A program made the position numbers and the translations under genes. From an uncultured Mesorhizobium sp. (lineage in GTDB: Bacteria > Pseudomonadota > Alphaproteobacteria > Rhizobiales > Rhizobiaceae): 47,190 bases of DNA. Within the stretch, counting starts at the first letter, position 1. The number at the start of each line of letters is the position of its first letter. Shown here one piece after another: positions 15,106-22,645 of the stretch. The stretch spans positions 1 through 47,190 of the forward strand of contig CALFXR010000165.1 of the NCBI GenBank assembly GCA_937958475.1, read 5' to 3'. The notes beneath the pieces were generated by a model, which searched no databases, was not told the origin of the DNA, and saw only the letters and a list, made by a program, of their open reading frames with translations.

Positions 15106-17382
15106 TCAGCCGGCGCAGCAAGACAGCTTGGCGACGTCCTTGCTGAACGACAGGGCCGCGAGCTTGAGGCCCTCGACGGTGGTGAGATACGGAAAGATCG
15201 TATCGGCGAGGTCATCGACGGTGAGGCCCTGCCGGATCGCCAAAGCGGCGGTCTGGATGCTGTCGGCGCCTTCGGGTGCGAGAATGTGCGCGCCGAGTAG
15301 CCGACCGCCGGCGGTATCGGCCACGAGTTTGATGAGGCCGCGGGTGTCGCGGGCGGCGAGCGCACGCGGCACCTGGTCGAGCCCGATCGTCGAGACGCGA
15401 ACGGCATGGCCAGCCGTCCGCGCCGCGGCCTCGGTTAGTCCGACGCTCGCAACCTGCGGGTCGGTGAACACGACGGCGGGCATGGCGCTGTTGTCGTAGC
15501 GTAGGCTGTCGCCGTTGAGGGCGTTCCTGGCGGCGAGCTTGGCGCCATAGGCGGCCATGTAGACGAACTGGTCGCGGCCGGTGACGTCGCCGGCGGCATA
15601 GACGCCGGCTTTGGTCGTGCGCATGCGGTCATCGACGATGACGCCGCCTTTTGGCGACAGGGCGACGCCATGCTCGGCGAGCCCGAGGCCTTCGATGTTG
15701 GGCGCGCGCCCGGTGGTGATCAGCACCTGATCGGCGTCGATGGCCATGTCCTGACCGTCGCGCGCAGCCGTGAGCGAAACGCCGCCCTCGGTCTTGCGGA
15801 TCGCACGATAGGCGATGCCAGGGACGACAGTGATCCCTTCCTCCTCGAAATACTTGGTCAGCGCCGCGCCGATCTCGGGCTCGGCGTCGGGGAGCAGACG
15901 GGACCGACAGACGAGCGTCACCTTGACGCCGGCACGGGCAAACATCTGGGCGAGTTCCGCCCCGATATAGCCGCCGCCGATCACGAGCAGCGAGCGCGGC
16001 AGCGCCTCGAGGTCGAGCGCGGTCGTGCTGGTCAAATACGGCACGGTGTCGATGCCGGGAATGGCCGGGACCGCTGGTCGTGCGCCGGTTGCGATGATGA
16101 TCTTGCCGGCGGGAAGGTGTGTGCCGTTCACTGCGACACCGCCGTCAACGAGGCGCGCCGGACCGTCGCGATACGCGATGCCGTTGTAGGCGGGGAGCAG
16201 GTCAACATACTTGGCCTGGCGCAGCTCGGAAACCAGCGCGTCCTTCTGGCGGACGGTTCCGCGCCAGTCGATCAGTTCGGCCTCCGCCGTGATTCCGGCA
16301 AAGCGGGTTGCAGCCCGGGCGTTGTGTAGCGTCTCGGCGGCGCGGATCAGGGCCTTTGACGGCACGCAGCCGATATTGACGCAGGTGCCGCCGATGGTGC
16401 CGCTGCCGATGAGCGCCACCTGTGCGCCCTGGTCGGCGGCCGTGATCGCCGCCGAGAAGCCGGCCGACCCGGCGCCAATCACGACGAGGTCGTAGGCGCC
16501 CCCATTGCCGCGGATTGGGCGGTCTGTCACTGCCGTGCTTCCCAATGTCGGCTCAACTGGCGGGCGTGGCGCTGTATCGAGGCCGGCGAGGCTCGGCCCG
16601 AACAGGGCGCGGCCGGCCTCCAGCCCTTCCTCGATCGACAGCCGAAATCCGGGCTCGTCCGAGGAGCGCTCGCGGCGCCAGGCGGAGAGATGGTCGTCCG
16701 AACAGAAGAAGGTGGTCGTCGCGCACAGCGAGTTAGCGGCGCATCCGCCTTCATAGTGGACGCTTTGCCACATGACCGCCGTCCGCGGCTCGACCTGGGC
16801 CAGCGCCCGCCCTTGCTCTCGTGTCGTGATTCGGATCGGCGCGCCGCAATGGCGGCAGCGGGATGCAATCGCGATGTCGTGACCGGTCATGGCGCCGATG
16901 CCGAGCGCGTCGACCGCGCACATGGCGTTAACGACGCGCCCGTCCAAAGTGACCTGATGGTCCGTATCCCGGTCGGTAAAGGGATAGGCTCCGACGATCC
17001 GGTCGCCGTTGAGCACGACAAGGTCACGATCGTGGAGCTCTTCGAGTTGAGGCTGAACGGTCGTCTCGCTAAGCCCTGCGCGCTTGGCAATCGCACTTTG
17101 GGTCGGTGCTCGCCCTGCCTCGGCGTAGAGCTTAAGCAGCGCAACGCGAACTCGATCCACGAGACGGTCGCGGTCACTCCAACGATCGGCGGGTTGGTTG
17201 GGTCCAGCCATGGTCCGCAGAACATCGTTCATGGCCAGCAGTGCGTCTTTGACGAGAGGAGATGTGACCACAGACCAGTCCGGAAACGTCACGCCCGGCC
17301 GCACTGCATAGCTCGGCAGTGTCGCGGATATGGAAGTTGCAGCCTTGGCCCGAGGCGAGGAGGATGCACAGCAATCGTTCAT
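15106..17382 (-). CDS. merB-merA: Organomercurial lyase-mercuric reductase fusion (MerB-MerA)
   Basis: The product is 758 residues. Residues about 70-260 are a MerB domain: a winged-helix N-terminal part (SAIAKRAGLSETTVQPQLEE), then MCAVDALG with the catalytic Cys155 and Asp158, and SLCATTTFFC with Cys220 in the place of MerB Cys159. From about 297 comes a MerA flavoreductase with the FAD site GAGSAG (303-308), the redox pair GGTCVNIGCVPSK (Cys334/Cys339), and the C-terminal vicinal CC at 755-756 in SCCAG. It would split C-Hg bonds and reduce Hg(II) with NADPH in one chain. The NmerA metal-binding domain usual at the MerA N-terminus is absent. The start at 17382 overlaps the merF stop (ATGA). 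Confidence 0.9.
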   Translation of the reverse strand: MNDCCASSSPRAKAATSISATLPSYAVRPGVTFPDWSVVTSPLVKDALLAMNDVLRTMAGPNQPADRWSDRDRLVDRVRVALLKLYAEAGRAPTQSAIAKRAGLSETTVQPQLEELHDRDLVVLNGDRIVGAYPFTDRDTDHQVTLDGRVVNAMCAVDALGIGAMTGHDIAIASRCRHCGAPIRITTREQGRALAQVEPRTAVMWQSVHYEGGCAANSLCATTTFFCSDDHLSAWRRERSSDEPGFRLSIEEGLEAGRALFGPSLAGLDTAPRPPVEPTLGSTAVTDRPIRGNGGAYDLVVIGAGSAGFSAAITAADQGAQVALIGSGTIGGTCVNIGCVPSKALIRAAETLHNARAATRFAGITAEAELIDWRGTVRQKDALVSELRQAKYVDLLPAYNGIAYRDGPARLVDGGVAVNGTHLPAGKIIIATGARPAVPAIPGIDTVPYLTSTTALDLEALPRSLLVIGGGYIGAELAQMFARAGVKVTLVCRSRLLPDAEPEIGAALTKYFEEEGITVVPGIAYRAIRKTEGGVSLTAARDGQDMAIDADQVLITTGRAPNIEGLGLAEHGVALSPKGGVIVDDRMRTTKAGVYAAGDVTGRDQFVYMAAYGAKLAARNALNGDSLRYDNSAMPAVVFTDPQVASVGLTEAAARTAGHAVRVSTIGLDQVPRALAARDTRGLIKLVADTAGGRLLGAHILAPEGADSIQTAALAIRQGLTVDDLADTIFPYLTTVEGLKLAALSFSKDVAKLSCCAG

Positions 17383-17624
17383 GGCTTCGCGCCTTCCTTG
17401 TGAATCGTCTCGTAGCCTGTGGCCCTTGCGCGGCGATGATGAAGGCCCCACGCGACGAGACCGAGGCCCATGACCATCAGGGGAAGCACCACCAGACCCG
17501 TACCTGCCAGCCACGCGCCAAGACCGGCCAAGGGCAGGCTCAGCGCGACAAGTGGCGCCGCGCAGCAGATCGCGGCGATTATGGCGCCCGCCACGCCGGT
17601 GCGGACCAGGGCGCGGTCGTTCAT
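17379..17624 (-). CDS. merF: Mercury(II) inner-membrane transporter MerF-like
   Basis: The product is 81 residues with two predicted membrane helices. The first has the paired cysteines that bind Hg(II) (AIICCAAP context: AIIAAICCAAPLVAL), the second is LVVLPLMVMGLGLVAWGL, then a basic cytoplasmic tail. Size and topology fit MerF, a two-helix alternative to MerT. The start at 17624 is one base from the merP stop (17626). The stop overlaps the merB-merA start by 4 bases, so translation is coupled. It would pass Hg(II) from the periplasm to the fusion enzyme. Confidence 0.8.
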   Translation of the reverse strand: MNDRALVRTGVAGAIIAAICCAAPLVALSLPLAGLGAWLAGTGLVVLPLMVMGLGLVAWGLHHRRARATGYETIHKEGAKP

Positions 17625-17625
17625 C

Positions 17626-17919
17626 TCAGCTGCCCTGTTGCTGAGGGCGAGCGGGATAGCCGGCATTGGCGCTAGCAGCCGCGATGGCGTCGGAGTTCGT
17701 CTTCGTGTCTTCGAAGGTGACGGTCGCGGTCTTGGCTTCGAAGGAGACGACCACATCCGAGACCCCGGGGACCGCCGCCATCGAGGTCTTCACGATGTAG
17801 GGGCAGGAAGCGCAGGTCATGTTGTCGACGGCGAAAGTGACCGTGCGGTCGGCGGCGAAGGCGGCCGAAGCCGTCATGATGGCGCCGATCAGGGTGAGCG
17901 TGCTCAAAGGCTTGTTCAT
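17626..17919 (-). CDS. merP: Periplasmic mercury-binding protein MerP
   Basis: The product is 97 residues. A cleavable signal peptide (MNKPLSTLTLIGAIMTASAAFA) precedes one HMA domain. The domain has the ligand motif NMTCASCPY and the usual ferredoxin-like fold length of about 70 residues. MerP collects Hg(II) in the periplasm and hands it to MerT or MerF. The chosen ATG has GGAGACC close upstream; the longer frame starts in merT sequence. It lies between merT and merF in the operon. Confidence 0.92.
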   Translation of the reverse strand: MNKPLSTLTLIGAIMTASAAFAADRTVTFAVDNMTCASCPYIVKTSMAAVPGVSDVVVSFEAKTATVTFEDTKTNSDAIAAASANAGYPARPQQQGS

Positions 17920-17947
17920 CAGGCAGGTCTCCTCTTGGTATCTGGTA

Positions 17948-18364
17948 TCAGGGGGCAAGCAGCAGCGGGGCGACGTAGTCGAAGGCAAAGGCGGCTGCGA
18001 CGAGCACCGTCGCGCTCCACAGTGCAATCTGAACGAGACCGCTGGGGATCGGGCGTGCGCAGGCGGCGTCATCGGCGCAGGCTTGTCTCAGCTTCCAGTA
18101 GACGAGGTAGTAGCCGTAGCCGAGGACGCCTACCGTCCCCGTGACGAACAATGGCTTGTATGGCGCGAGCGCCGTCAGGTTGCCGATCCAGGCGCCGCCG
18201 ATGCCCAGGCTGAACAGGACGAGCGGAATTATGCAGCAGGACGAGGCGGCGAGCGCACCGAGAACACCGCCGACGGCAACCAGGCGCTGCCGCCCGGCGT
18301 CGCCACGCTCCGACGCCGCCAAGTTGGGCATAATCTCCGCCGTTCCGTGTCGAAATACATTCAT
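17948..18364 (-). CDS. merT: Mercuric ion transport protein MerT
   Basis: The product is 138 residues with three membrane helices. The first carries ASSCCIIPLVLFSLG with the vicinal Cys pair. A cytoplasmic loop holds a second Cys pair (QACADDAACARP), and the last helix ends at the C-terminus. This matches MerT, which moves Hg(II) across the inner membrane. It is the first gene of the merTPF-BA operon, starting 42 bases from the -10 region of the MerR promoter. AAGGAAGGCGAGG precedes the start. Confidence 0.92.
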   Translation of the reverse strand: MNVFRHGTAEIMPNLAASERGDAGRQRLVAVGGVLGALAASSCCIIPLVLFSLGIGGAWIGNLTALAPYKPLFVTGTVGVLGYGYYLVYWKLRQACADDAACARPIPSGLVQIALWSATVLVAAAFAFDYVAPLLLAP

Positions 18365-18405
18365 GTCGGGCCTCGCCTTCCTTGCCGAACTCCTATCTGC
18401 GCGCT

Positions 18406-18436
18406 AATGTGCGGTCTGTAGCAACTACAGGGTCAA
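18406..18436 (-). promoter_or_regulatory. MerR-type promoter and operator for merTPF-BA
   Basis: On the minus strand the -35 is TTGACC (18431-18436) and the -10 candidate is CACATT (18406-18411), with a 19-base spacer. The spacer holds the dyad CTGTAG-N3-CTACAG (18416-18430). A 19-base spacer over a dyad is the hallmark of MerR-family promoters, where the activator untwists the DNA. The merR gene starts 14 bases beyond on the other strand, so the site also controls merR. Confidence 0.9.
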
Positions 18437-18449
18437 GAGGGACTTTGCG

Positions 18450-18878
18450 ATGCGCGATCACACCGGCGTGAAGGGCCTGCAGCGGGCCGAGCTCGCGCGG
18501 CGGACGGGCAGCAATCTGGAGACGGTGCGCTATTATGAGAAGGTTGGGCTCTTGCCCGAGCCGCCGCGCACGGCGGCAGGCTATCGGAGCTACGACACGA
18601 CGCACGAGCGGCGTCTTCGCTTCGTCTTGCGGGCGCGCGAGCTCGGCTTCTCGCTCGATGAGATCCGTGAGCTGCTGCGTCTCGTCGACGAGCGCGACCG
18701 GCCTTGTGCCGAGGCAAGCACTATCGCCGCGACGCATCTCGACGACGTGCGGGCGAAGATCGCCGATCTGAAGCGCATGGAAAGAGTGCTGAAGGACGTT
18801 GTGGCCCAATGCGCCGGCGGCACGCGGCCGGAATGTCCGCTGATCGAGACGCTGTTCCAGGAATCGGCTGTCAACTGA
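18450..18878 (+). CDS. merR: Mercury-responsive regulator MerR
   Basis: The product is 142 residues. A winged HTH occupies 10-75 (AELARRTGSNLETVRYYEKV). A dimerisation coiled coil follows. The three mercury-binding Cys lie in the context PCAEAST, QCAGG and ECPLIE, as in Cys82, Cys117 and Cys126 of Tn501 MerR. The 8-9 residue spacing of the last two marks the mercury branch. It is divergent from merT and shares the promoter at 18406-18436. Its stop is 16 bases from the convergent ardC stop. Confidence 0.95.
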   Translation: MRDHTGVKGLQRAELARRTGSNLETVRYYEKVGLLPEPPRTAAGYRSYDTTHERRLRFVLRARELGFSLDEIRELLRLVDERDRPCAEASTIAATHLDDVRAKIADLKRMERVLKDVVAQCAGGTRPECPLIETLFQESAVN

Positions 18879-18894
18879 TCGAGCTGAGGAGCGC

Positions 18895-19827
18895 CTATGC
18901 GGCGCCCCTGACATCGTGCTCACGAATCTCGGCCTGCTGGTCGTGCATCCAATCGGCGATCTGCTGCGCCTTGCTGGCAGCGGTGAAAATGGCGCGCTTG
19001 TCGGAGCGCAGCACCTCGAGCCATGAGGCGATGTAGCGGGCGTGGTCGGGCCGCGGCTCGACGCTGAGATTGAGATCGGCGCAAATCATGGCGCTCAGGA
19101 GCTCGACCGTGCATTCCTCCATGGCGTAAGCGGCCGAGCCGAACCGTCCGGAAAGATCGCGGTCGAGGCGGTGCCTGGCGCCGGAGGCGTGCCCACATTC
19201 GTGAAGCAGCACGGCGTAGTAGGCGACGGCGTCGCGGAAGCAGGCGAAGTCGGGCATCTGCACATGGTCCCTGGAGGGGATGTAACAGGCCTGCGATCCG
19301 CCGTGGTGGATGTCGATACCGAGAGCGGCGCAGAAGCGTTCGGCATGCGCGATCCGTTCGGCTTCGGGCAGCACCGGCATCTCGGGCGGCGTGTAGCCGT
19401 CGACTTGCGCGCAGTTGAAGACCGTATAGCCGCGGGCGAACATGCGCTGGGCGGGCTCGTCGCGATCCTCGTCGCCGTCCTCAGCGTCTGCCTCACTGTT
19501 GCGATCGGAGATCTTCCAGAACACGACCAGGTGGCCGCGCTCGCCCTTGCGAACCTGAGCGCCGAGCGCCTGCCATTGGCGGTAGGTGGCCCAGATGCCG
19601 ACGGAATAGCCCGCCGCTTGCGCCGCGGCCCAGAGCGCGATGACGTTGATGCCGCGATAGGCCTTGCGCGAGGCGAGGTTGACGGGCGTGGTGATAGCCG
19701 ATCCGTCATGATGCCAGGGCATTCGGTACTCGCCGGCGCCGGCCTCTATGGCGGCGATGATCTGGTTGGTGACGCGCTCGTAGACATCGTTGCCGGTCCG
19801 GGCTTGGCTGCTGCGATTGGTGGTCAT
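18895..19827 (-). CDS. ArdC-like antirestriction protein with zincin domain
   Basis: The product is 310 residues. The N-terminal ArdC ssDNA-binding domain is about 10-115, with YRMPWHH and RGINVIALW. A Zn-dependent metallopeptidase-like domain follows, with HECGH near residue 215 and a downstream acidic helix (AMEECTVELLSAMI) as the third-ligand region. ArdC proteins protect incoming DNA from restriction. AGGAGG lies 6 bases before the ATG. The gene lies inside the mobile element and points the same way as the recombinase operon, 218 bases beyond it. It could help the element establish itself, but the original promoter context is unclear. Confidence 0.88.
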   Translation of the reverse strand: MTTNRSSQARTGNDVYERVTNQIIAAIEAGAGEYRMPWHHDGSAITTPVNLASRKAYRGINVIALWAAAQAAGYSVGIWATYRQWQALGAQVRKGERGHLVVFWKISDRNSEADAEDGDEDRDEPAQRMFARGYTVFNCAQVDGYTPPEMPVLPEAERIAHAERFCAALGIDIHHGGSQACYIPSRDHVQMPDFACFRDAVAYYAVLLHECGHASGARHRLDRDLSGRFGSAAYAMEECTVELLSAMICADLNLSVEPRPDHARYIASWLEVLRSDKRAIFTAASKAQQIADWMHDQQAEIREHDVRGAA

Positions 19828-19840
19828 GGGTGCCTCCTGT

Positions 19841-19984
19841 GCTCGCCCTCTCCGTCGAGGGCGAGGCGGCAGGGGCAGACGCGGGGAGCCGGCCCGTCAC
19901 ACCCTGTTCTCGGTGCTGGTGCGGAACAGGGTTGATGGGCCGGCAGCGTCTGCCACAACCCGAGCCCTGCCTCGACGGGCGAGC
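19841..19984. repeat. Large nested inverted repeat upstream of ardC
   Basis: Five inverted pairs nest around one centre. They are GCTCGCCC (19841-19848) with GGGCGAGC (19977-19984), CCGTCGAGG (19852-19860) with CCTCGACGG (19970-19978), GGCAGACGC (19874-19882) with GCGTCTGCC (19946-19954), GCCGGCCC (19888-19895) with GGGCCGGC (19937-19944), and ACCCTGTTC (19901-19909) with GAACAGGGT (19924-19932). All arms are exact. It can form a long hairpin or cruciform of 144 bases between the recombinase operon and ardC. A role as single-strand recognition site, recombination site, attenuator or promoter is possible; none is shown. Confidence 0.75.
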
Positions 19985-20045
19985 GCGGGAGGCGCCGCCA
20001 TGATCGGCGCGCTCGGACCGGATCGGTCAGGAGGATGCGCGGTTC

Positions 20046-20486
20046 TCAGCCGGCGCCGTCTCGGGGCGAGCGCCGCAACGGAACGACCCTCGCGTTGCCG
20101 GATCGGGCCAGCTCCTCCCGCAGGCCCTCGATCACGGCATCACGCTCGGCGACCTGCAACGTCAGCACCTGGATGTGCTGCGCGAGCGTGCGGGCGAGCG
20201 CCCGCAGATCGGCCGTCTCGGCCCCGCGCACGGCGCGCAGTTCCGCTTCGAGTGCGCGGATGCGTTCCTTGAGCACCTGGGGCGACGATTGCCGGCGGCG
20301 CGCTTCGGCGGTACGGAACTCGGCGAGCACATCGACCGCGCGGTTCGCCGTCGCCCGGCTGACGCCGGCCTCGCGCGCCAGATTGGCGACGGTGAGTGCC
20401 CCGTCGGTGCGCTCGGGCCGACCGTTGAGCAGCCGCGCCATGGCCGCCCTCAGCGCGGCTTCGCTCTTCGGCCCGAGCGCGGTCAT
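20046..20486 (-). CDS. TnpC-like small HTH/coiled-coil protein
   Basis: The product is 146 residues. An HTH lies at about 30-55 (TVANLAREAGVSRATANRAV), followed by a heptad-rich coiled coil (LKERIRALEAELRAVRG) and a basic tail. This is the layout of TnpC of Tn554 (DUF6262-like), an accessory factor that sets orientation and efficiency of transposition. It is the last gene of the recombinase operon. Its ATG overlaps the preceding stop (ATGA, 20483-20486), so its translation is coupled. Confidence 0.7.
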   Translation of the reverse strand: MTALGPKSEAALRAAMARLLNGRPERTDGALTVANLAREAGVSRATANRAVDVLAEFRTAEARRRQSSPQVLKERIRALEAELRAVRGAETADLRALARTLAQHIQVLTLQVAERDAVIEGLREELARSGNARVVPLRRSPRDGAG

Positions 20487-22645
20487 GCATCACCGTCCAT
20501 GAGCGGTGCGATCAGCCGGCGCTTGCGCTCGTTGTCCGCAAGGATCGCCGTGCGCTGCAGCGGCGACAGGCGCCGGTCGGCCAGAAGCGCTTCGCCCTCG
20601 GCGATCGAAGCCTGCCACGGCTCGCGGTGCCGGTCGGTCAGGCAGGCGTTCGGGCAGCGGTCGGGGCTGCATCGCGACAGGGCTGGCGCCGTTTGCTCGG
20701 CATCCGGCGCATCTTTGAGGCAGAGCGCGGTCGCCGCATCGAACAGGCAGTCGTTGAGGAAGCCGACATGCAGGGTCCGGCCGAGATGGGCGAGCATGGT
20801 GCGCAGCCGCTTGCGGTCCGTGATCCGGCCCGGAAGATCGCCAAGCTCGTCCTGGACGCGGGCGAACTCGCGGAGCAGTCGGTGAGCGCCTGGCCCGGCC
20901 GGGCCTTCACGGCGAAGACAGGCCTCGTAATGGGCGACAATATCGTCGAGTTGGCCGAGCGCACGCTCGCGCTCGATCGCCAGGCGGAAATCGGCCTGAG
21001 CCGATCCGGCATAGCCCTCGAACATGGCGACCGAGGCATGCTTGTACTGGATCTTGCCCGCGACCGTGCCGAACGGCCGGTTGGCAATGTACCAGGCGAT
21101 GGTGCGGCGCAGTTGCCGTGTCGTGAACTTCCATGGCTCGTCGCCGATGCGCGGGATGACCGGTCCGTCGCTGGCGCGCGCATCGAGCCCGTCGCGGAAG
21201 AGGTTGAGCGTCGGCGTCGCGCCCATCCCGAGGTGATCGTTGCTCCAGGGCCAGTCCTTCAGCGCCACCCACAGCGACGACAATCCCTTCTCCTTGCGAT
21301 TGCGCTCCGAGAGTACCTCCATGACCGCGACGGCGCGGGCGACCGGCTCGATCGTGATCCAGTCGGCCTGAACGCCTCGTGCCCCATGGCGCTTGTAGAC
21401 GGTGCTGCGCACCCGGTAGCGCTCGACCAGGCCGTCGGCGCTGCGCATCGGCGACACGCAACCCGGCTGCATCGCCTGCACCTCGCTATCGCGCATGCCG
21501 GTCAGATAGGCGCAGACGAGATAGCAGGCACCCTGCAGCATCCGTTCCTCGCGGGCGAGGCTGAGGGCGTCGAAGCGCTCGCGCCATGGCAAGTCGGTGT
21601 CCGGATCGGTCGAGATCGGCGTGTCGAGGCCGCCCACCTCGGTGCCGAGCTCGGCCGCCGCTTTCTCGATCAGCCGCGCCGTCGGTTCGGACTGGCTGAT
21701 GCGGCCGCTCTCTCGCGCACCGGCGTGAAGCCGCATCAGGTGAAGATTGTAGGGCGGGGTCTCGTCGCCGGTGAGCGGGTCGATGCGGCGGGCGACGTTG
21801 GGCGCGTGCTCCCAGATCGGTACGCCTCGGCCCATGGCCCGGCGCGCGTCGAGCCACTTCGCCACGCGGGGGCGATAGGTGCTGGCGACTGCCCGCCCGG
21901 TCCGCGCGTCCCGCGCCATCAGCCTGGCGCAGCGGGCTTCGAGGGCGTCCAGCTCGGCCCGCGCCGCGAGGATATCGGGCGCATAGACCTCTACATATCT
22001 GAGCGCCCAGCGCAGCATGGCGCCGATGACCGGCTCGGGAATCCGCGGCGTGGCGTTCTCGGCGGGCGCCGGCGGCCGGCCCGCAACGCGGTGCGCCGCA
22101 CGTCCACGCCACGGCAGGAAACCGATGCCGCCGCCGGTTAGCCATGGCGCCAGGTGATGCAGGTCGATCGGCACCTCGACATACTTCACCGTCTCGTGCG
22201 GCGTTCGCCGTCCGCCGTCACGGGCATGCGCCAGATAGGCGTCGAGCAGCGCCTGATCGACGCGGCCGAGATCGACGGCGCCAGTCCGAGCGCGGAGGAA
22301 CGCGGCGAAATGCTGGATGTAGCGTAGCAGCCGGATCGCCGAGGTCGCGCCGCAGGGCGCCCGGTATCCCGGCACATGGATGCGCAGCCGGGCGATCACA
22401 TACTCCTTCGCCAACCGTCGCGTGACGGGATCGGCGATGCCGGCGAAGTTCAGCCGGTAGTTGCTGTAGCGGGCGTTGACGCGGAAGATGGCGGCGCCCA
22501 GGTCCCAGTGATCGTCGCCGAAGCGGGAAAGCTGCGCGCGGTCGGCATCATCCCTGATCGGAATCCCGGCGAGCACCGGCTCGTCGTCACCATAGACGAC
22601 CGACGGCAGCGACGCGTGTAGTGCCAGCTTGATCGGTGTCGGCAT
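20483..22645 (-). CDS. Tyrosine recombinase, third in the operon (720 residues)
   Basis: The product is 720 residues, much longer than phage integrases but in the range of Tn554 TnpB. A helical SAM-like N-terminal domain is followed by a catalytic domain of about 350 residues. Visible box elements are YLTGMRDSEVQAM (Arg), TTRQLRRTIAWYI (Arg in the second box, with no His) and YKHASVAMFEGYAG (His and Tyr). The C-terminal CSPDRCPNAC cluster looks like a zinc ribbon. Start and stop overlap the neighbours (TAATG at 22645; ATGA at 20483). The HxxR is changed to RxxR, so activity is uncertain. Confidence 0.75.
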   Translation of the reverse strand: MPTPIKLALHASLPSVVYGDDEPVLAGIPIRDDADRAQLSRFGDDHWDLGAAIFRVNARYSNYRLNFAGIADPVTRRLAKEYVIARLRIHVPGYRAPCGATSAIRLLRYIQHFAAFLRARTGAVDLGRVDQALLDAYLAHARDGGRRTPHETVKYVEVPIDLHHLAPWLTGGGIGFLPWRGRAAHRVAGRPPAPAENATPRIPEPVIGAMLRWALRYVEVYAPDILAARAELDALEARCARLMARDARTGRAVASTYRPRVAKWLDARRAMGRGVPIWEHAPNVARRIDPLTGDETPPYNLHLMRLHAGARESGRISQSEPTARLIEKAAAELGTEVGGLDTPISTDPDTDLPWRERFDALSLAREERMLQGACYLVCAYLTGMRDSEVQAMQPGCVSPMRSADGLVERYRVRSTVYKRHGARGVQADWITIEPVARAVAVMEVLSERNRKEKGLSSLWVALKDWPWSNDHLGMGATPTLNLFRDGLDARASDGPVIPRIGDEPWKFTTRQLRRTIAWYIANRPFGTVAGKIQYKHASVAMFEGYAGSAQADFRLAIERERALGQLDDIVAHYEACLRREGPAGPGAHRLLREFARVQDELGDLPGRITDRKRLRTMLAHLGRTLHVGFLNDCLFDAATALCLKDAPDAEQTAPALSRCSPDRCPNACLTDRHREPWQASIAEGEALLADRRLSPLQRTAILADNERKRRLIAPLMDGDA

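Noticed and set aside
18879..18894. A terminator between convergent merR and ardC
   Set aside because: The gap is only 16 bases and no stem is present.
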